This document shows positions 7,167 through 15,706 of a DNA stretch of 64,000 nt, piece by piece. Numbering within the stretch: the first letter of the stretch is position 1; every line of letters begins with the position of its first letter. Location: NCBI GenBank assembly GCA_002363385.1, contig DEVL01000005.1, forward strand, positions 274,453 through 338,452, given 5' to 3'. Position numbers and translations under genes: made by a program. Origin of the DNA: Stenotrophomonas maltophilia (GTDB lineage: Bacteria; Pseudomonadota; Gammaproteobacteria; Xanthomonadales; Xanthomonadaceae). The notes under the pieces are model-generated. The model was not told where the DNA came from and ran no database searches. It was given only the letters and a program-made list of their open reading frames with translations.

Positions 7167-9749
7167 TCAGCCGCGCGGCTTGGTCGGGTTGAGCTGGTTG
7201 CCGAAGAAGATCGCGTTCAACAGCAGGCGCTCGGTGCCATGCCAGTACTTGCGGTGCGCTGGATCATCGGCGAACAGCACCACATTGCCCTGCCCCTGCG
7301 GCGACACCACCAGCCACGCGGCACCGGCGACGCGGCTGCGGTTGCGTTCGGACAGGTAGCCGTTGACCTTGGGCGCGTCGTCGATGCGCACCACGGTGGA
7401 GAACGGGTTGCGGCTGGGCTGGAAGCTCAGGCCGTTTTCCTTGTTCACCGCCAGCTGCCGGCGCGGTACGCCGAAGCCCAATGGGTGGGTGTTGTCCACG
7501 TCTGCGCTGAGGATGTTGCCGCTCACCCGCTCGATCGCCGCGATGTCACGCTGATCGCCGAACGCACGCCGTGCGGTTTCCGGCTCCTTCTCCTCCGGCC
7601 CCAGCACCTCATCGCTGAGTTTCTGTTCGATCGCCCAGCGCGCGGCCGTGCCGTAGGTGATCAGCGAGCCACCGGCGTTGATCCAGCGCTTGAGCGCCGC
7701 CACTGCGGTGGCGTCCACGCCGCCATAGGTACCGCCGGCCAGGACAATGGTGGTGTAGCGGTCCAGCGTGATCTTGCCCAGCTGGGCCGGATCGATCTTG
7801 CTGGCCGGTAGCTGCAGGTGCTGGTCCAGCAGGAACCACGCTGAGCCGATCTCGGTGGCGCTGACGCCCTCGCCCATCACCAGCGCCACCGCCGGCTTGC
7901 GCAGCGCCTTGACGCTGTCACTGCCCAGATCGATGCCGCCACGGCTCTGTCCGCTGGACAGCGCCTGGATGTGCACGCCACTGCTGCGTGCGACCGCATC
8001 GACCGCGGCAAGCAGCTCGGCACCGGCCAGCGGCTGGCCCGCGACCGGCACCACCACGCTGCCATAACCGAACGACTGCTCGCCCTGCGCGGTGGCCGCG
8101 GTGAACGGCTGGAAGGCCGCGCGGGTCACCACGCCCTTGGCCTGCAGCGCATACAGCGCGCGGCTGGCGTTGTAATCGCGCCAATCGAACACGTAGGCGT
8201 AGCCCGCCTGACCGCCGACCACGCCACCGTTGGCGGCCGGTACGCTGGCCACGCGCTCGCCACCGGCAATCCGGCTGCGGCTCGCGGCGAAGGCGATGCC
8301 GTAGGCCGGCGCGATCGCATAGGAGGTGCTGCCGTAGAACACATCGCCCTTGATCGGCGGGGTGTCGGCGAAGATCGAATGCACCAGGCGGAACTGCGGT
8401 TGCGCGGCCTGGACGACGTACGCGCTGCCCGGCTCGAAGCGCTGCCCATCCACGGTGACCGGTGCGCTCAACGCCTGCACCGTGATCTGGTGCTGCAGCA
8501 GCAGATCCAACAGCCGCTGGGTCAGGCCCGGATCGGCCGCGTCGCCGAACACGAAGGACGTCACCGGCTGCTGGTTGGCCTGCTTCAGCGCGGACTGGAA
8601 GAACTCCTTCTGCAGTTTCAGCAGCCCATCGCGCTCGGTCACCGCGCCGCGCACGGTGCCCAGACCGGTCGCCACCTGGTTGCGGATGGTGAAGCCGAAG
8701 GTCAGCAGGCCGTTGACCGATTCCTGCACGCGGCCGCGCGAGCTGGCCTGCTCCACGGTCACGCCCACCGCGCCGTGGAAGTCCGGGTAGGTCGAGCCGT
8801 ACACCGGCGAAAAGTTGTCGAAGTTCTCCCCGGTGTAATAGAGCGAGCCCAGCGCATCCAGCGACTGCGCGTGGTACTTGGCGAGGGTTTTGTTGAACTC
8901 ATACGACGACGCCGGAATCAGCGGGCTGTGCATGCTCGCCGGCGACGGCTCGAAGTAGTAGGTGCTGTCCTTGCCCATCTCATGGAAGTCGATCTGGACG
9001 TTGGGATACCACTGGTGGAAATAGGCGATCTTCGGCCGCGTGTCCTGCTGGGTCAGCGCCAGCCAGTCACGGTTGAGGTCGGTGAAGTAGTGATTGGTAC
9101 GGCCCTGCGGGAAGGGTTCGACATGCTCCTTGTCGGCCGGATCCGCCGACGCCGGCGAGGAGGCATACGCGTTGTGCCAGCTCGCGGCGCGGTCGCGCCC
9201 ATCCGGGTTCTGGGCCGGATCGAACAGCACCACCGCCTGCTGCAGCCACTGCGCGGTCTCCGCGCTGCGGTTGGCGACCAGGTAGTAAGCGGTGAGCATC
9301 GCCGCTTCGCCGCTGGAGGTTTCATTGCCGTGCACGCTGTAACCCAGCCACACCACCACCGGGCTGCTGCCGGCGGCCGAGAGCGGCTGCGCCGGGTCGG
9401 CCAGGGTGACGTGCTGGCGACGCAGCGCGTCCAGGTTCTGCAGGTTCTGCGCCGAGGTCACCGTGGCGATCAGCAGCGGACGGCCCTCGTAACTGCGGCC
9501 GATTTCTTCCACCTTGATCTTGTCGGAGTGTTTCGCCAGTTCGTTGAAATAGGCCACCAGCTGATCGTGCCGCGTGTACCGGCTGCCGATCTCATAGCCG
9601 AGAAACTGCTGGGGCGTGGGCACGGCGGGATCGAAATCACCGCCGGCCGGGAAGAAGTACGCGCTCTGCGCGGAGGCAGGCGCAGCGAACACAGACAGCA
9701 CCAGCGCCAACCAGGCGATGGGAGACAGCAGACGACGTTGCAAAGACAC
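7167..9749 (-). CDS. M14-family zinc carboxypeptidase-like protein, secreted
   Basis: 860 residues from a GTG at 9747-9749 preceded by GGGGAA; this start puts a signal peptide (VSLQRRLLSPIAWLALVLSVFAAPASA) at the N-terminus, whereas the longer ATG frame (to 9800) does not. The M14 zinc motif HGNE is at 140-143, with a further candidate His in IDFHEMG. The C-terminal third (VALVMGEGVSATEIG, YGGVDATAVAALKRWINAGG) resembles a class-I glutamine-amidotransferase-like fold, as in other large M14 proteins. It probably trims peptides in the periplasm. The TonB receptor 72 bases upstream is transcribed first, suggesting a peptide-uptake-and-digestion pair. Confidence 0.85.
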   Translation of the reverse strand: MSLQRRLLSPIAWLALVLSVFAAPASAQSAYFFPAGGDFDPAVPTPQQFLGYEIGSRYTRHDQLVAYFNELAKHSDKIKVEEIGRSYEGRPLLIATVTSAQNLQNLDALRRQHVTLADPAQPLSAAGSSPVVVWLGYSVHGNETSSGEAAMLTAYYLVANRSAETAQWLQQAVVLFDPAQNPDGRDRAASWHNAYASSPASADPADKEHVEPFPQGRTNHYFTDLNRDWLALTQQDTRPKIAYFHQWYPNVQIDFHEMGKDSTYYFEPSPASMHSPLIPASSYEFNKTLAKYHAQSLDALGSLYYTGENFDNFSPVYGSTYPDFHGAVGVTVEQASSRGRVQESVNGLLTFGFTIRNQVATGLGTVRGAVTERDGLLKLQKEFFQSALKQANQQPVTSFVFGDAADPGLTQRLLDLLLQHQITVQALSAPVTVDGQRFEPGSAYVVQAAQPQFRLVHSIFADTPPIKGDVFYGSTSYAIAPAYGIAFAASRSRIAGGERVASVPAANGGVVGGQAGYAYVFDWRDYNASRALYALQAKGVVTRAAFQPFTAATAQGEQSFGYGSVVVPVAGQPLAGAELLAAVDAVARSSGVHIQALSSGQSRGGIDLGSDSVKALRKPAVALVMGEGVSATEIGSAWFLLDQHLQLPASKIDPAQLGKITLDRYTTIVLAGGTYGGVDATAVAALKRWINAGGSLITYGTAARWAIEQKLSDEVLGPEEKEPETARRAFGDQRDIAAIERVSGNILSADVDNTHPLGFGVPRRQLAVNKENGLSFQPSRNPFSTVVRIDDAPKVNGYLSERNRSRVAGAAWLVVSPQGQGNVVLFADDPAHRKYWHGTERLLLNAIFFGNQLNPTKPRG

Positions 9750-9821
9750 AGCGATTCCCCGAAAGACGGGCCGGTTCCTTCCAGCCCTGTGGATACACAC
9801 ACTCCGGTGCAGTGGATGAGG

Positions 9822-12467
9822 TCAGAAGCGGTAGTCGAAGCCGACCGTGAAGTAGCGACCACGCAGGTCGTACTGACTGAAGTCGTACGGCGCGCGGATG
9901 CCCGGGAAGGAGGCGTCGTACGGCGGTTCCTCATCGGCCAGGTTCTGGATCTTCGCGTACACGGTCAGCTTGTCGATACCGGTGTAGCCCAGGTACAGAT
10001 CGAACTGGTTGTAGGCATCGACCCGATCCTGCACGGCAGTGGCCGCGGCGCTGGCCTTCTGGTCATAGCCACTGGTGTAGTACCAGGTGAGCGCGGTGCG
10101 GAAGTCGCCGTAGCTCCAGTCGAAGGTGGTGGTGGCCTTGTTCTTGGGCAGGGTGGCACCGAGATTGCTGCCGGCGTAGTCCACCAGCGGACCACCAACC
10201 ACGGTGGGTCGGCTGTAGTTGCGCACGTGGGTGAAGGCGGTGCTCAGGCCGAAGTCGCCGGCCTGCGTGGTCGGGAACCGCTGGCGCAGTTCGACATCGA
10301 AGCCGGAGGTCTTCAGCTCACTGAGGTTCTGGTAGCGGTTGAACACCGCCAGCAGCTTGCCGCGCTCATCACGGCTGACCGCACCCGGCACGTCATTGGT
10401 GACCAGCGTCTGGGTGTTGTTGGTGCCGACCAGGTTTTCCAGCTCGATGCGGTAGTAATCCACGCTCAGGCTGGTGTTGGACCACGGCGAGAGCACGATG
10501 CCGGCATTGAAGCTCTTGGTGCGCTCGGGCTTCAGATCGTTGTTGCCGACAGTGAAGAAGGTCGGGTTCTGCCGCGAGCCCGGCACGTCCGGGTCGCGCG
10601 GATCGATCACGCTGCCGTAGGCGATGCTGGTGCTGTTGGAGTTCTCCGACAGCGACGGCGCGCGGAAGCCCTTGGAGGCGGCGGCGCGCACCAGCAGGAT
10701 GTCCCACGGCTGCCAGCGCAGGCTCAGCTTGGGCGAGAACGCATCGCCGAAATCGCTGTAATGATCGGCGCGCGCCGCCGCCTGCAGTTCCAGGCGCTCG
10801 GCCAGCGGCACGTTCACTTCGGCATAGGCCGCGGTGACCTTGCGCTCACCATGTACCTCGGCGATCGCCGGGCGGATCTGCAGGCCCGCATCGATCTGCC
10901 AGGGGTTGTTGGAATCAAGCTTCTCGCGGCGCCATTCAGCACCGGCCGCAAAGCCGATCTCGCCGGCCCAGGTGTGGCCGATCGCACCGGAGATCTTGGC
11001 ATCCACGCCCTGCAGCACCGACTCGGCCGGGCGCAGGGTGCTGATGTTGATCGCGTTGAGCACGTCCTGCGAGGTCGCCGACGGATCGAGCAGGTTGTAG
11101 CTGCCGGTGGCCAGCGCATTGGCCAGTGCATAGCGATTGGCGAATCCGCCGGAGACGGTCTCCCGCTCGCTGCTGCGCGCGCCGAACGCCCCCACTTCCC
11201 AGTCCCAGTTCTGCAGGCTGCCGCGCAGCCCGACCAGGCCGCGGTAGGCCTGCGAACGGTTGGTCTTGATCGTGCCACCCAGGTTGAAGAACGTGTACTC
11301 GATCGGCACCGCGCGGCCGTAGGGGTTGTACGGGCTGCTCGCCGGCAGGTTGGAGGACACCGGTTCGGCCAGGCCGGTATCGGCGTTGAGCGCGAAGCGG
11401 CCGCTTTCCAGCGTGAAGAACGGGCTGCTGCCGAACCAGGACACGCCCTTGATGTCGCTGTAGAGCACTTCGCCGAAGGCTTCGACGTTGTCGTTCACCC
11501 GGAAGGTGCCGTTGACGTAGGCCTGGTAGCGCTTGGTCGAGGGAATCAGCGTGGTGTAAGGCGCCTGGTTGAAGCCGCAGGTGTTGCCGGCCAGGCCGTC
11601 GATCGGCGCACTGGCGACCAGCGTGGTGCCGTCCGGGCAGTTGCCGTTGGCATCGAGCATCGGCACCGAGGTGCCGTTGACCAGATAGCGCGCACCCTTG
11701 GCCGACCAGCCGTTCCAGCGGCCGCCGGGCTTGTCGGTGTAGATGCCGGATTTGGTCAGGTCGCGCTCGTCCTGGTCCAGGCGCTCGCGGTTGTAGCCTT
11801 CCAGGCTGACCAGGATGTTGTAGCCGTCCGTGTCCAGATCACCGATGCCGCCGATGAACTTCAGGTTCTGCTCGTCCAGCCCGCCCTGGTCGGCGGTGCC
11901 CAGGCTGCCACCGAGTTCGGCACCTTCGAAATTCTGCCGGGTGATGATGTTGACCACACCGGCCACCGCATCCGAACCGTACACGGCCGAAGCGCCGTCC
12001 TTGAGCACTTCGATGCGTTCCACCGCGACCAGCGGCAGCGCGTTGAGATTGACGAAGGTGTCCGACAGGCCGCCGGCCGGGAAGCCGTAGTTGGCCAGGC
12101 GGCGGCCGTTGAGCAGCACCAGCGTGTTCTTCTGCGACAGGCCGCGCAGGCCGATGCCGGCCGAACCGGACGCCCAGCCGTTGTTGGTGGTTTCGTTGGC
12201 GGCGTTGCCGGTGTTGGCCGAGATCGATCGCAGCAGGTCGGCGACGGTGGCCTTGCCGGTCTCCTCCAGCTGCTGGCGCTCGATCACCTGCACCGGGTTG
12301 GCCGACTCGGTATCCGTGCGCTTGATGTTGGACCCGGTGACCCGCACGGCGGCGAGGGTCTTGCTGTCGCCGGGGGCGGCGGCATCGGGGGCGGCGTCGG
12401 CGAGCGCGGTCAAAGGCGTTGCCAGAGCGACGGACAACGCCGCTACAAGAAGAGTGTGCTTGGGCAT
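9822..12467 (-). CDS. TonB-dependent outer-membrane receptor
   Basis: 881 residues from ATG 12465-12467 (MPKHTLLVAALSVALATPLTALA, a signal peptide); a TTG at 12494 is an alternative start, neither having a strong ribosome site. TonB-box region LAAVRVTGSNIKRT, plug segments TVADLLRSISANTGN, GIGLRGLSQKNTLVLLNGRR and DGASAVYGSDAVAGVVNII, then a large barrel ending FTVGFDYRF. This is the receptor class often linked to peptides or carbohydrates in xanthomonads; the substrate is not shown by sequence, but the M14 peptidase downstream favours peptides. A tandem 20-bp repeat in its promoter region suggests tight regulation. Confidence 0.9.
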   Translation of the reverse strand: MPKHTLLVAALSVALATPLTALADAAPDAAAPGDSKTLAAVRVTGSNIKRTDTESANPVQVIERQQLEETGKATVADLLRSISANTGNAANETTNNGWASGSAGIGLRGLSQKNTLVLLNGRRLANYGFPAGGLSDTFVNLNALPLVAVERIEVLKDGASAVYGSDAVAGVVNIITRQNFEGAELGGSLGTADQGGLDEQNLKFIGGIGDLDTDGYNILVSLEGYNRERLDQDERDLTKSGIYTDKPGGRWNGWSAKGARYLVNGTSVPMLDANGNCPDGTTLVASAPIDGLAGNTCGFNQAPYTTLIPSTKRYQAYVNGTFRVNDNVEAFGEVLYSDIKGVSWFGSSPFFTLESGRFALNADTGLAEPVSSNLPASSPYNPYGRAVPIEYTFFNLGGTIKTNRSQAYRGLVGLRGSLQNWDWEVGAFGARSSERETVSGGFANRYALANALATGSYNLLDPSATSQDVLNAINISTLRPAESVLQGVDAKISGAIGHTWAGEIGFAAGAEWRREKLDSNNPWQIDAGLQIRPAIAEVHGERKVTAAYAEVNVPLAERLELQAAARADHYSDFGDAFSPKLSLRWQPWDILLVRAAASKGFRAPSLSENSNSTSIAYGSVIDPRDPDVPGSRQNPTFFTVGNNDLKPERTKSFNAGIVLSPWSNTSLSVDYYRIELENLVGTNNTQTLVTNDVPGAVSRDERGKLLAVFNRYQNLSELKTSGFDVELRQRFPTTQAGDFGLSTAFTHVRNYSRPTVVGGPLVDYAGSNLGATLPKNKATTTFDWSYGDFRTALTWYYTSGYDQKASAAATAVQDRVDAYNQFDLYLGYTGIDKLTVYAKIQNLADEEPPYDASFPGIRAPYDFSQYDLRGRYFTVGFDYRF

Positions 12468-12532
12468 GAACTTCAGTGGGGTGGTGGACGACAAGTTCCG
12501 CAGTAGTCCATGCCTGGCTGAACCACGGCCAA

Positions 12533-12583
12533 TAACATCTCTTCATACGGATATAAGAGAAACTAACATCTCTTCATCCGGAT
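12533..12583. promoter_or_regulatory. Tandem 20-bp direct repeat, probable operator
   Basis: TAACATCTCTTCATACGGAT (12533-12552) recurs at 12564-12583 with one change (CCGGAT), spaced 31 bases start to start, about three helical turns. Each copy is roughly symmetrical (CTCTTCAT...ATATAAGAG; CATCCGGATG). It lies 66-116 bases upstream of the TonB receptor start and 73-123 before queD. The arrangement fits two dimers of a repressor. Confidence 0.6.
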
Positions 12584-12643
12584 GGAAATGTTTTCGTTGG
12601 CAACAATTAACGGCCTACCCCTCTCACCCCCCTGGCCGGCCGC

Positions 12644-12655
12644 TACAATGCCGCC
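12644..12655 (+). promoter_or_regulatory. -10 box six bases before the queD ATG (leaderless promoter)
   Basis: TACAAT at 12644-12649, then GCCGCC, then the ATG. A start site at normal distance from this -10 would fall on or next to the A of ATG, and no Shine-Dalgarno sequence is present. No good -35 is visible. Confidence 0.55.
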
Positions 12656-13009
12656 ATGGAAATCTTCAAAGTCTTTACCCTCGAGGCTGCTCACCACCTC
12701 CCCAACGTGCCGCCGGGCCACAAGTGCGCGCGCCTGCACGGCCACTCGTTCCGCGTGGAACTCAAAGTGGAAGGCGAGCCCGGCGAGCAGACCGGCTGGA
12801 TCATGGATTTCGGCGACGTCAAAGCCGCCTTCCAGCCGATCTACGACCGTCTGGACCACCACTACCTCAACGACATCCCCGGTCTGGAGAATCCGACCAG
12901 CGAGCGCCTGGCGATCTGGATCTGGAACGAACTCAAGCCGGCCCTGCCCGAGCTGAGCGAAGTCACCGTGCACGAGACCTGCACCTCCGGCTGCCGCTAC
13001 CGCGGATGA
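12656..13009 (+). CDS. queD: 6-carboxy-5,6,7,8-tetrahydropterin synthase
   Basis: Converts 7,8-dihydroneopterin triphosphate to 6-carboxytetrahydropterin, the second step of queuosine/7-deazaguanine biosynthesis. 117 residues, the standard length. Zinc ligands appear in AAHHLP (about 12-16) and RLHGHSF (H28, H30), with the catalytic Cys at 24 (GHKCARLHGH), the C-x3-H-x-H arrangement of QueD. Later LDHHYLND and the HETCTSGCRYRG tail also fit. No other queuosine gene is in the window. The start is fixed by the family N-terminus. Confidence 0.95.
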   Translation: MEIFKVFTLEAAHHLPNVPPGHKCARLHGHSFRVELKVEGEPGEQTGWIMDFGDVKAAFQPIYDRLDHHYLNDIPGLENPTSERLAIWIWNELKPALPELSEVTVHETCTSGCRYRG

Positions 13010-13033
13010 TCGGCGGCGCGCGGTCACGGCGCG

Positions 13034-13060
13034 GTAGTGCCGCCCGCTGGCCGGCTCCCG
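13034..13060 (+). repeat. SMAG/REP palindrome (plus orientation)
   Basis: GTAGTGCCGCCCGC followed by TGGCCGGCTCCCG: the GTAG end at 13034-13037 with an imperfect stem. It lies 25 bases after the queD stop. Confidence 0.75.
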
Positions 13061-13145
13061 GCCCATCACCATCGCCCGCAATCTGCCGTAACCTCTTGAT
13101 CTATAAACGATCACGATAAAGCCGGACCATCACTGGTCACGAAAT

Positions 13146-13190
13146 GTTGCAATGCAATATTTTCGGCGTATGCTGCATTGCATCAACGTT
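13146..13190. promoter_or_regulatory. TGCAATGCAA-type sites upstream of the phasin gene
   Basis: TTGCAATGCAA (13146-13156, palindromic) and GCTGCATTGCAT about 20 bases later form two TGC-rich dyads 20-60 bases before the phasin ATG. PhaR repressors of other bacteria bind TGC-rich repeats at phasin promoters, so this is a candidate PhaR operator; no phaR gene is in the window. Confidence 0.45.
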
Positions 13191-13207
13191 CTCGAGCCGT
13201 CCTGACC

Positions 13208-13573
13208 ATGGCGTCCGCGTTCACCGATTCCTTCAGCGACTACACCCGCCAGCTGGCCGCCACGGCCACGCGTGCCAACCGGCTCGCACTGGAGAATGCC
13301 GAAAGCATGTTCGGGGTGCAGTTGAAGACGCTGGAGAAGAACATCACCGCCACCAGCGGGTTCTTCGGTGAAATCGTGCAGTCACAGGATTCCGGCACGC
13401 TGCAGTCGCTGCTGCCCAAAGGCGCGCAACTGGCACGTGACAATCTCGCCCGTTGGACCAGCGCCAGCCAGGAAGTGGCCGGCCTGGGACTGAAGGCCTC
13501 CGAAGCCTTCAGCGAACTTGCCCGGCAGCCGTTCGCGGCCGCCACGCCCAGCGCAGGCAAGACGCGCGGCTGA
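13208..13573 (+). CDS. Phasin-family protein
   Basis: 121 residues from ATG 13208 (MASAFTDSFSDYTRQLA). The whole chain is amphipathic helix without cysteines: NRLALENAESMFGVQLKTLEKN, then SGTLQSLLPKGAQLARDN and LGLKASEAFSELARQPF, a typical short phasin pattern. Phasins coat polyhydroxyalkanoate granules, or act as stress chaperones where no PHA is made; no PHA synthase gene is in the window, so the granule role is only inferred. TGC-rich dyads upstream and a tandem hairpin terminator downstream make it a single-gene unit. Confidence 0.82.
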   Translation: MASAFTDSFSDYTRQLAATATRANRLALENAESMFGVQLKTLEKNITATSGFFGEIVQSQDSGTLQSLLPKGAQLARDNLARWTSASQEVAGLGLKASEAFSELARQPFAAATPSAGKTRG

Positions 13574-13590
13574 GGCAGACAACATCGAAT

Positions 13591-13658
13591 TTGCGTGGGT
13601 CCCTCCCCCCACGCAATCCCAGACCCGACAGAACCCTCCCTCTGTCGGGTCTTTTTTT
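13591..13658 (+). terminator. Double hairpin terminator after the phasin gene
   Basis: First hairpin TTGCGTGGG/CCCACGCAA (13591-13616). The second is a perfect 12-bp stem AGACCCGACAGA/TCTGTCGGGTCT at 13621-13652 with an eight-base loop and a run of T. The second is a strong intrinsic terminator. Confidence 0.93.
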
Positions 13659-13674
13659 GGGCGACGCTCCGCCC

Positions 13675-15597
13675 TCAGGTTGCCGGAGAATCCGCGACGG
13701 CCGTACGGTGCCGCTCCAGCCACGCCTGGAACATCAGGATCGGCCAGAGGTGGGTGTGCCATTTGCGCCGCCCGCCGCAGAACTCCTCCCAGATGCGCCG
13801 GACCGCAGGAGCATCGAAGTAGCCTTCGCGTTGCAGGCGCGTTTCATCGAGCAGGGCATCAGCCCAGGAAAACAACGGGCCGGCCAGCCAACTCGCCATC
13901 GGCGGCCCAAAGCCCATCTTCGGCCGATGCACCAGGTCGTGGGGGAGATGCCGCGACAGCAGCTGCTTGAGGATCCATTTGTGCTGGCCATCGGCAAACT
14001 TCAATGCAGAGGGAAGCGACCAGGCGAACCGGATCACCGTCGGGTCCAGCAGCGGCGAGCGGGTATCCAACCCATGCGCCCCGCCCGCTCGGTCGATCTT
14101 GGTCAACAGGCCGTTGCCCAGATCCATCAGGAAATCCAGGTACTGCACACGATCGGCAGGATCGCCTGCGTCCAGCCAGCGCTCGCGGTCGGTGAAGACC
14201 GTCAGCGGCTCAGTCGCGCCAACCACGACTTTCGTTGGGTCCCGCCACCGAGATACCCGCAACAGGTAGTGCGCTTCAACGCCCTCCGCGCACAGCTCCG
14301 AGCGGACAGCCGGCCAGCCCCCGAGCCGGGCACGCTCGCCCGTGGGTGCCCACCGTCGTACCAGACTGCGCACCAGTGATGGGACCCGCCCGACCCACGC
14401 GTCGTTGCGCACTGCCCGCGAGTAGCTCCCATGGCCGTAGAACAGTTCGTCACCGCCATCGCCGGTCATCACTGCCGTGTGCGTCCCAGCGACCAGCAGG
14501 GACGCCAGCAACGTCGGTACCTGCGAAGCATCAGCAAACGGCTCGCACCAGATATCCGGCAGCGCGCAGACCAGTGCGGCCGCGTCGCTTCGACGAAGGA
14601 TGCGCCGGGTATGCCGGGTTCCCAGATGTCGCGCCACCCGATCGGCCCAGTCCGCCTCGTCATGCCCCGGGTCATCGAAGCCGACGGTGAACGTGTCGAT
14701 CGGCTGTTCGCACTGCGCCTGCATCACCGCCGTGACCAGCGAAGAATCTGTTCCACCCGACAGGAATGCCGCTACAGGTCTGTCACCCGCCATTCTGCGG
14801 GATACTGATTGATGCAACAGCATTTCCAGGCGGGCCTCTGCATCGCTGACGATCCGCGGGGACTGCCCGCGTTCATCGATTGCCGACCGCATTTCCTCGC
14901 GGGCATCCCAGTAGCGTCGGCCACCGGCCTGCGCCACGTGCGCCTGGGCACCGGCATCGTGGCTCGCCGGATCAATGCGGACCATACACCCGGCCATGAC
15001 CTTGAAGATTCCCTCATGAATGCTGTGCGGCGCAGGTATGTAGCCATACCGCAGCAGCAGTGCCAACGCATCCGGATCGACAGGTGCCCGGAAACGCGGA
15101 TACGCATGGAGACTGGCCAGCTGTGAGCCAAACAGTAGATCCCCCCCGATCCAACCGTAATAGAGCGGGCGTTCGCCCACACGGTCGCGTGCCAGCCAGA
15201 GGACCTTTTCCAGACGGTCCCAAAGCCCAAACGCAAACGCGCCGTCACAGTCACGCAGCGTGCGCTGCACCCCGCGGCCCGCGATGGAGGCCAACACCAG
15301 GGCCGCATCGTCGGCATCCGCGTCCACCATCGGCGCGCAGGCACGTTGCAGCACCGCGCGGGTGTGCAGCCCACCCTCCATGCACAGCACATAGCGGCCA
15401 CAGCCGGAGACCCGTGGAGCTGCGTCGGCACCCACCCGGACACGCTGCGCCAGGGCAATCCCCGCGCTTTGATCGTGCCATGGCAGCGCGTGCGTCTCCT
15501 TACCATTCCGCAACCGCGCAGTCATCATCTGAACATGCCGCGGAAGGGCGGCCGCGTTCGTTCCGGCGTGCAACAGCACGCCACATACACCACTCAT
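13675..15597 (-). CDS. Asparagine-synthase-like amide ligase with a degenerate glutaminase domain
   Basis: 640 residues; ATG at 15595-15597 with AGGGGAG upstream. The synthetase half is intact: pyrophosphatase loop FLSGGTDSS (279-286), TFTVGFDD (302-309) and TGDGGDELF (378-386), so it should adenylate a carboxylate and form an amide. The N-terminal Ntn domain begins MSGVCGV where AsnB has MCGIAG: the nucleophilic Cys2 is Ser, and a Cys sits at position 5. The RGPD and NGEIYN glutamine-binding motifs are also unrecognisable, although DGAFAFGLWD and RDRVGERPLYY remain. Glutamine hydrolysis is therefore doubtful; ammonia or another amine may be the acceptor. It follows the outer-membrane barrel gene after 109 bases in the same direction. 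No lasso-peptide precursor or protease gene is nearby. Confidence 0.8.
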   Translation of the reverse strand: MSGVCGVLLHAGTNAAALPRHVQMMTARLRNGKETHALPWHDQSAGIALAQRVRVGADAAPRVSGCGRYVLCMEGGLHTRAVLQRACAPMVDADADDAALVLASIAGRGVQRTLRDCDGAFAFGLWDRLEKVLWLARDRVGERPLYYGWIGGDLLFGSQLASLHAYPRFRAPVDPDALALLLRYGYIPAPHSIHEGIFKVMAGCMVRIDPASHDAGAQAHVAQAGGRRYWDAREEMRSAIDERGQSPRIVSDAEARLEMLLHQSVSRRMAGDRPVAAFLSGGTDSSLVTAVMQAQCEQPIDTFTVGFDDPGHDEADWADRVARHLGTRHTRRILRRSDAAALVCALPDIWCEPFADASQVPTLLASLLVAGTHTAVMTGDGGDELFYGHGSYSRAVRNDAWVGRVPSLVRSLVRRWAPTGERARLGGWPAVRSELCAEGVEAHYLLRVSRWRDPTKVVVGATEPLTVFTDRERWLDAGDPADRVQYLDFLMDLGNGLLTKIDRAGGAHGLDTRSPLLDPTVIRFAWSLPSALKFADGQHKWILKQLLSRHLPHDLVHRPKMGFGPPMASWLAGPLFSWADALLDETRLQREGYFDAPAVRRIWEEFCGGRRKWHTHLWPILMFQAWLERHRTAVADSPAT

Positions 15598-15706
15598 GCG
15601 TTGAACTCCCCTGACCAGTCAGGCGGCGACGGGCACGCACCCTGATCGCCGCATTGGGATGCCACCACCCGCACCAGGTGATGGTCATCGACAGATCGCG
15701 TCGCGA

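Noticed and set aside
7971..12506. Plus-strand open frame of about 1,500 codons opposite the M14 and TonB receptor genes
   Set aside because: Antisense shadow of GC-rich coding DNA: no domain motifs, very high Arg/Gln/His/Val content, and the minus-strand proteins are unmistakable.
12533..12583. SAM-type riboswitch suggested by CTCTT...AAGAG
   Set aside because: No pairing scheme for the remaining SAM-I helices; the tandem, symmetrical 20-bp repeat fits a DNA operator better.
13675..15597. Lasso-peptide cyclase gene cluster
   Set aside because: The ligase loses the glutaminase Cys as lasso cyclases do, but no precursor, leader peptidase or RRE protein is encoded on either side.
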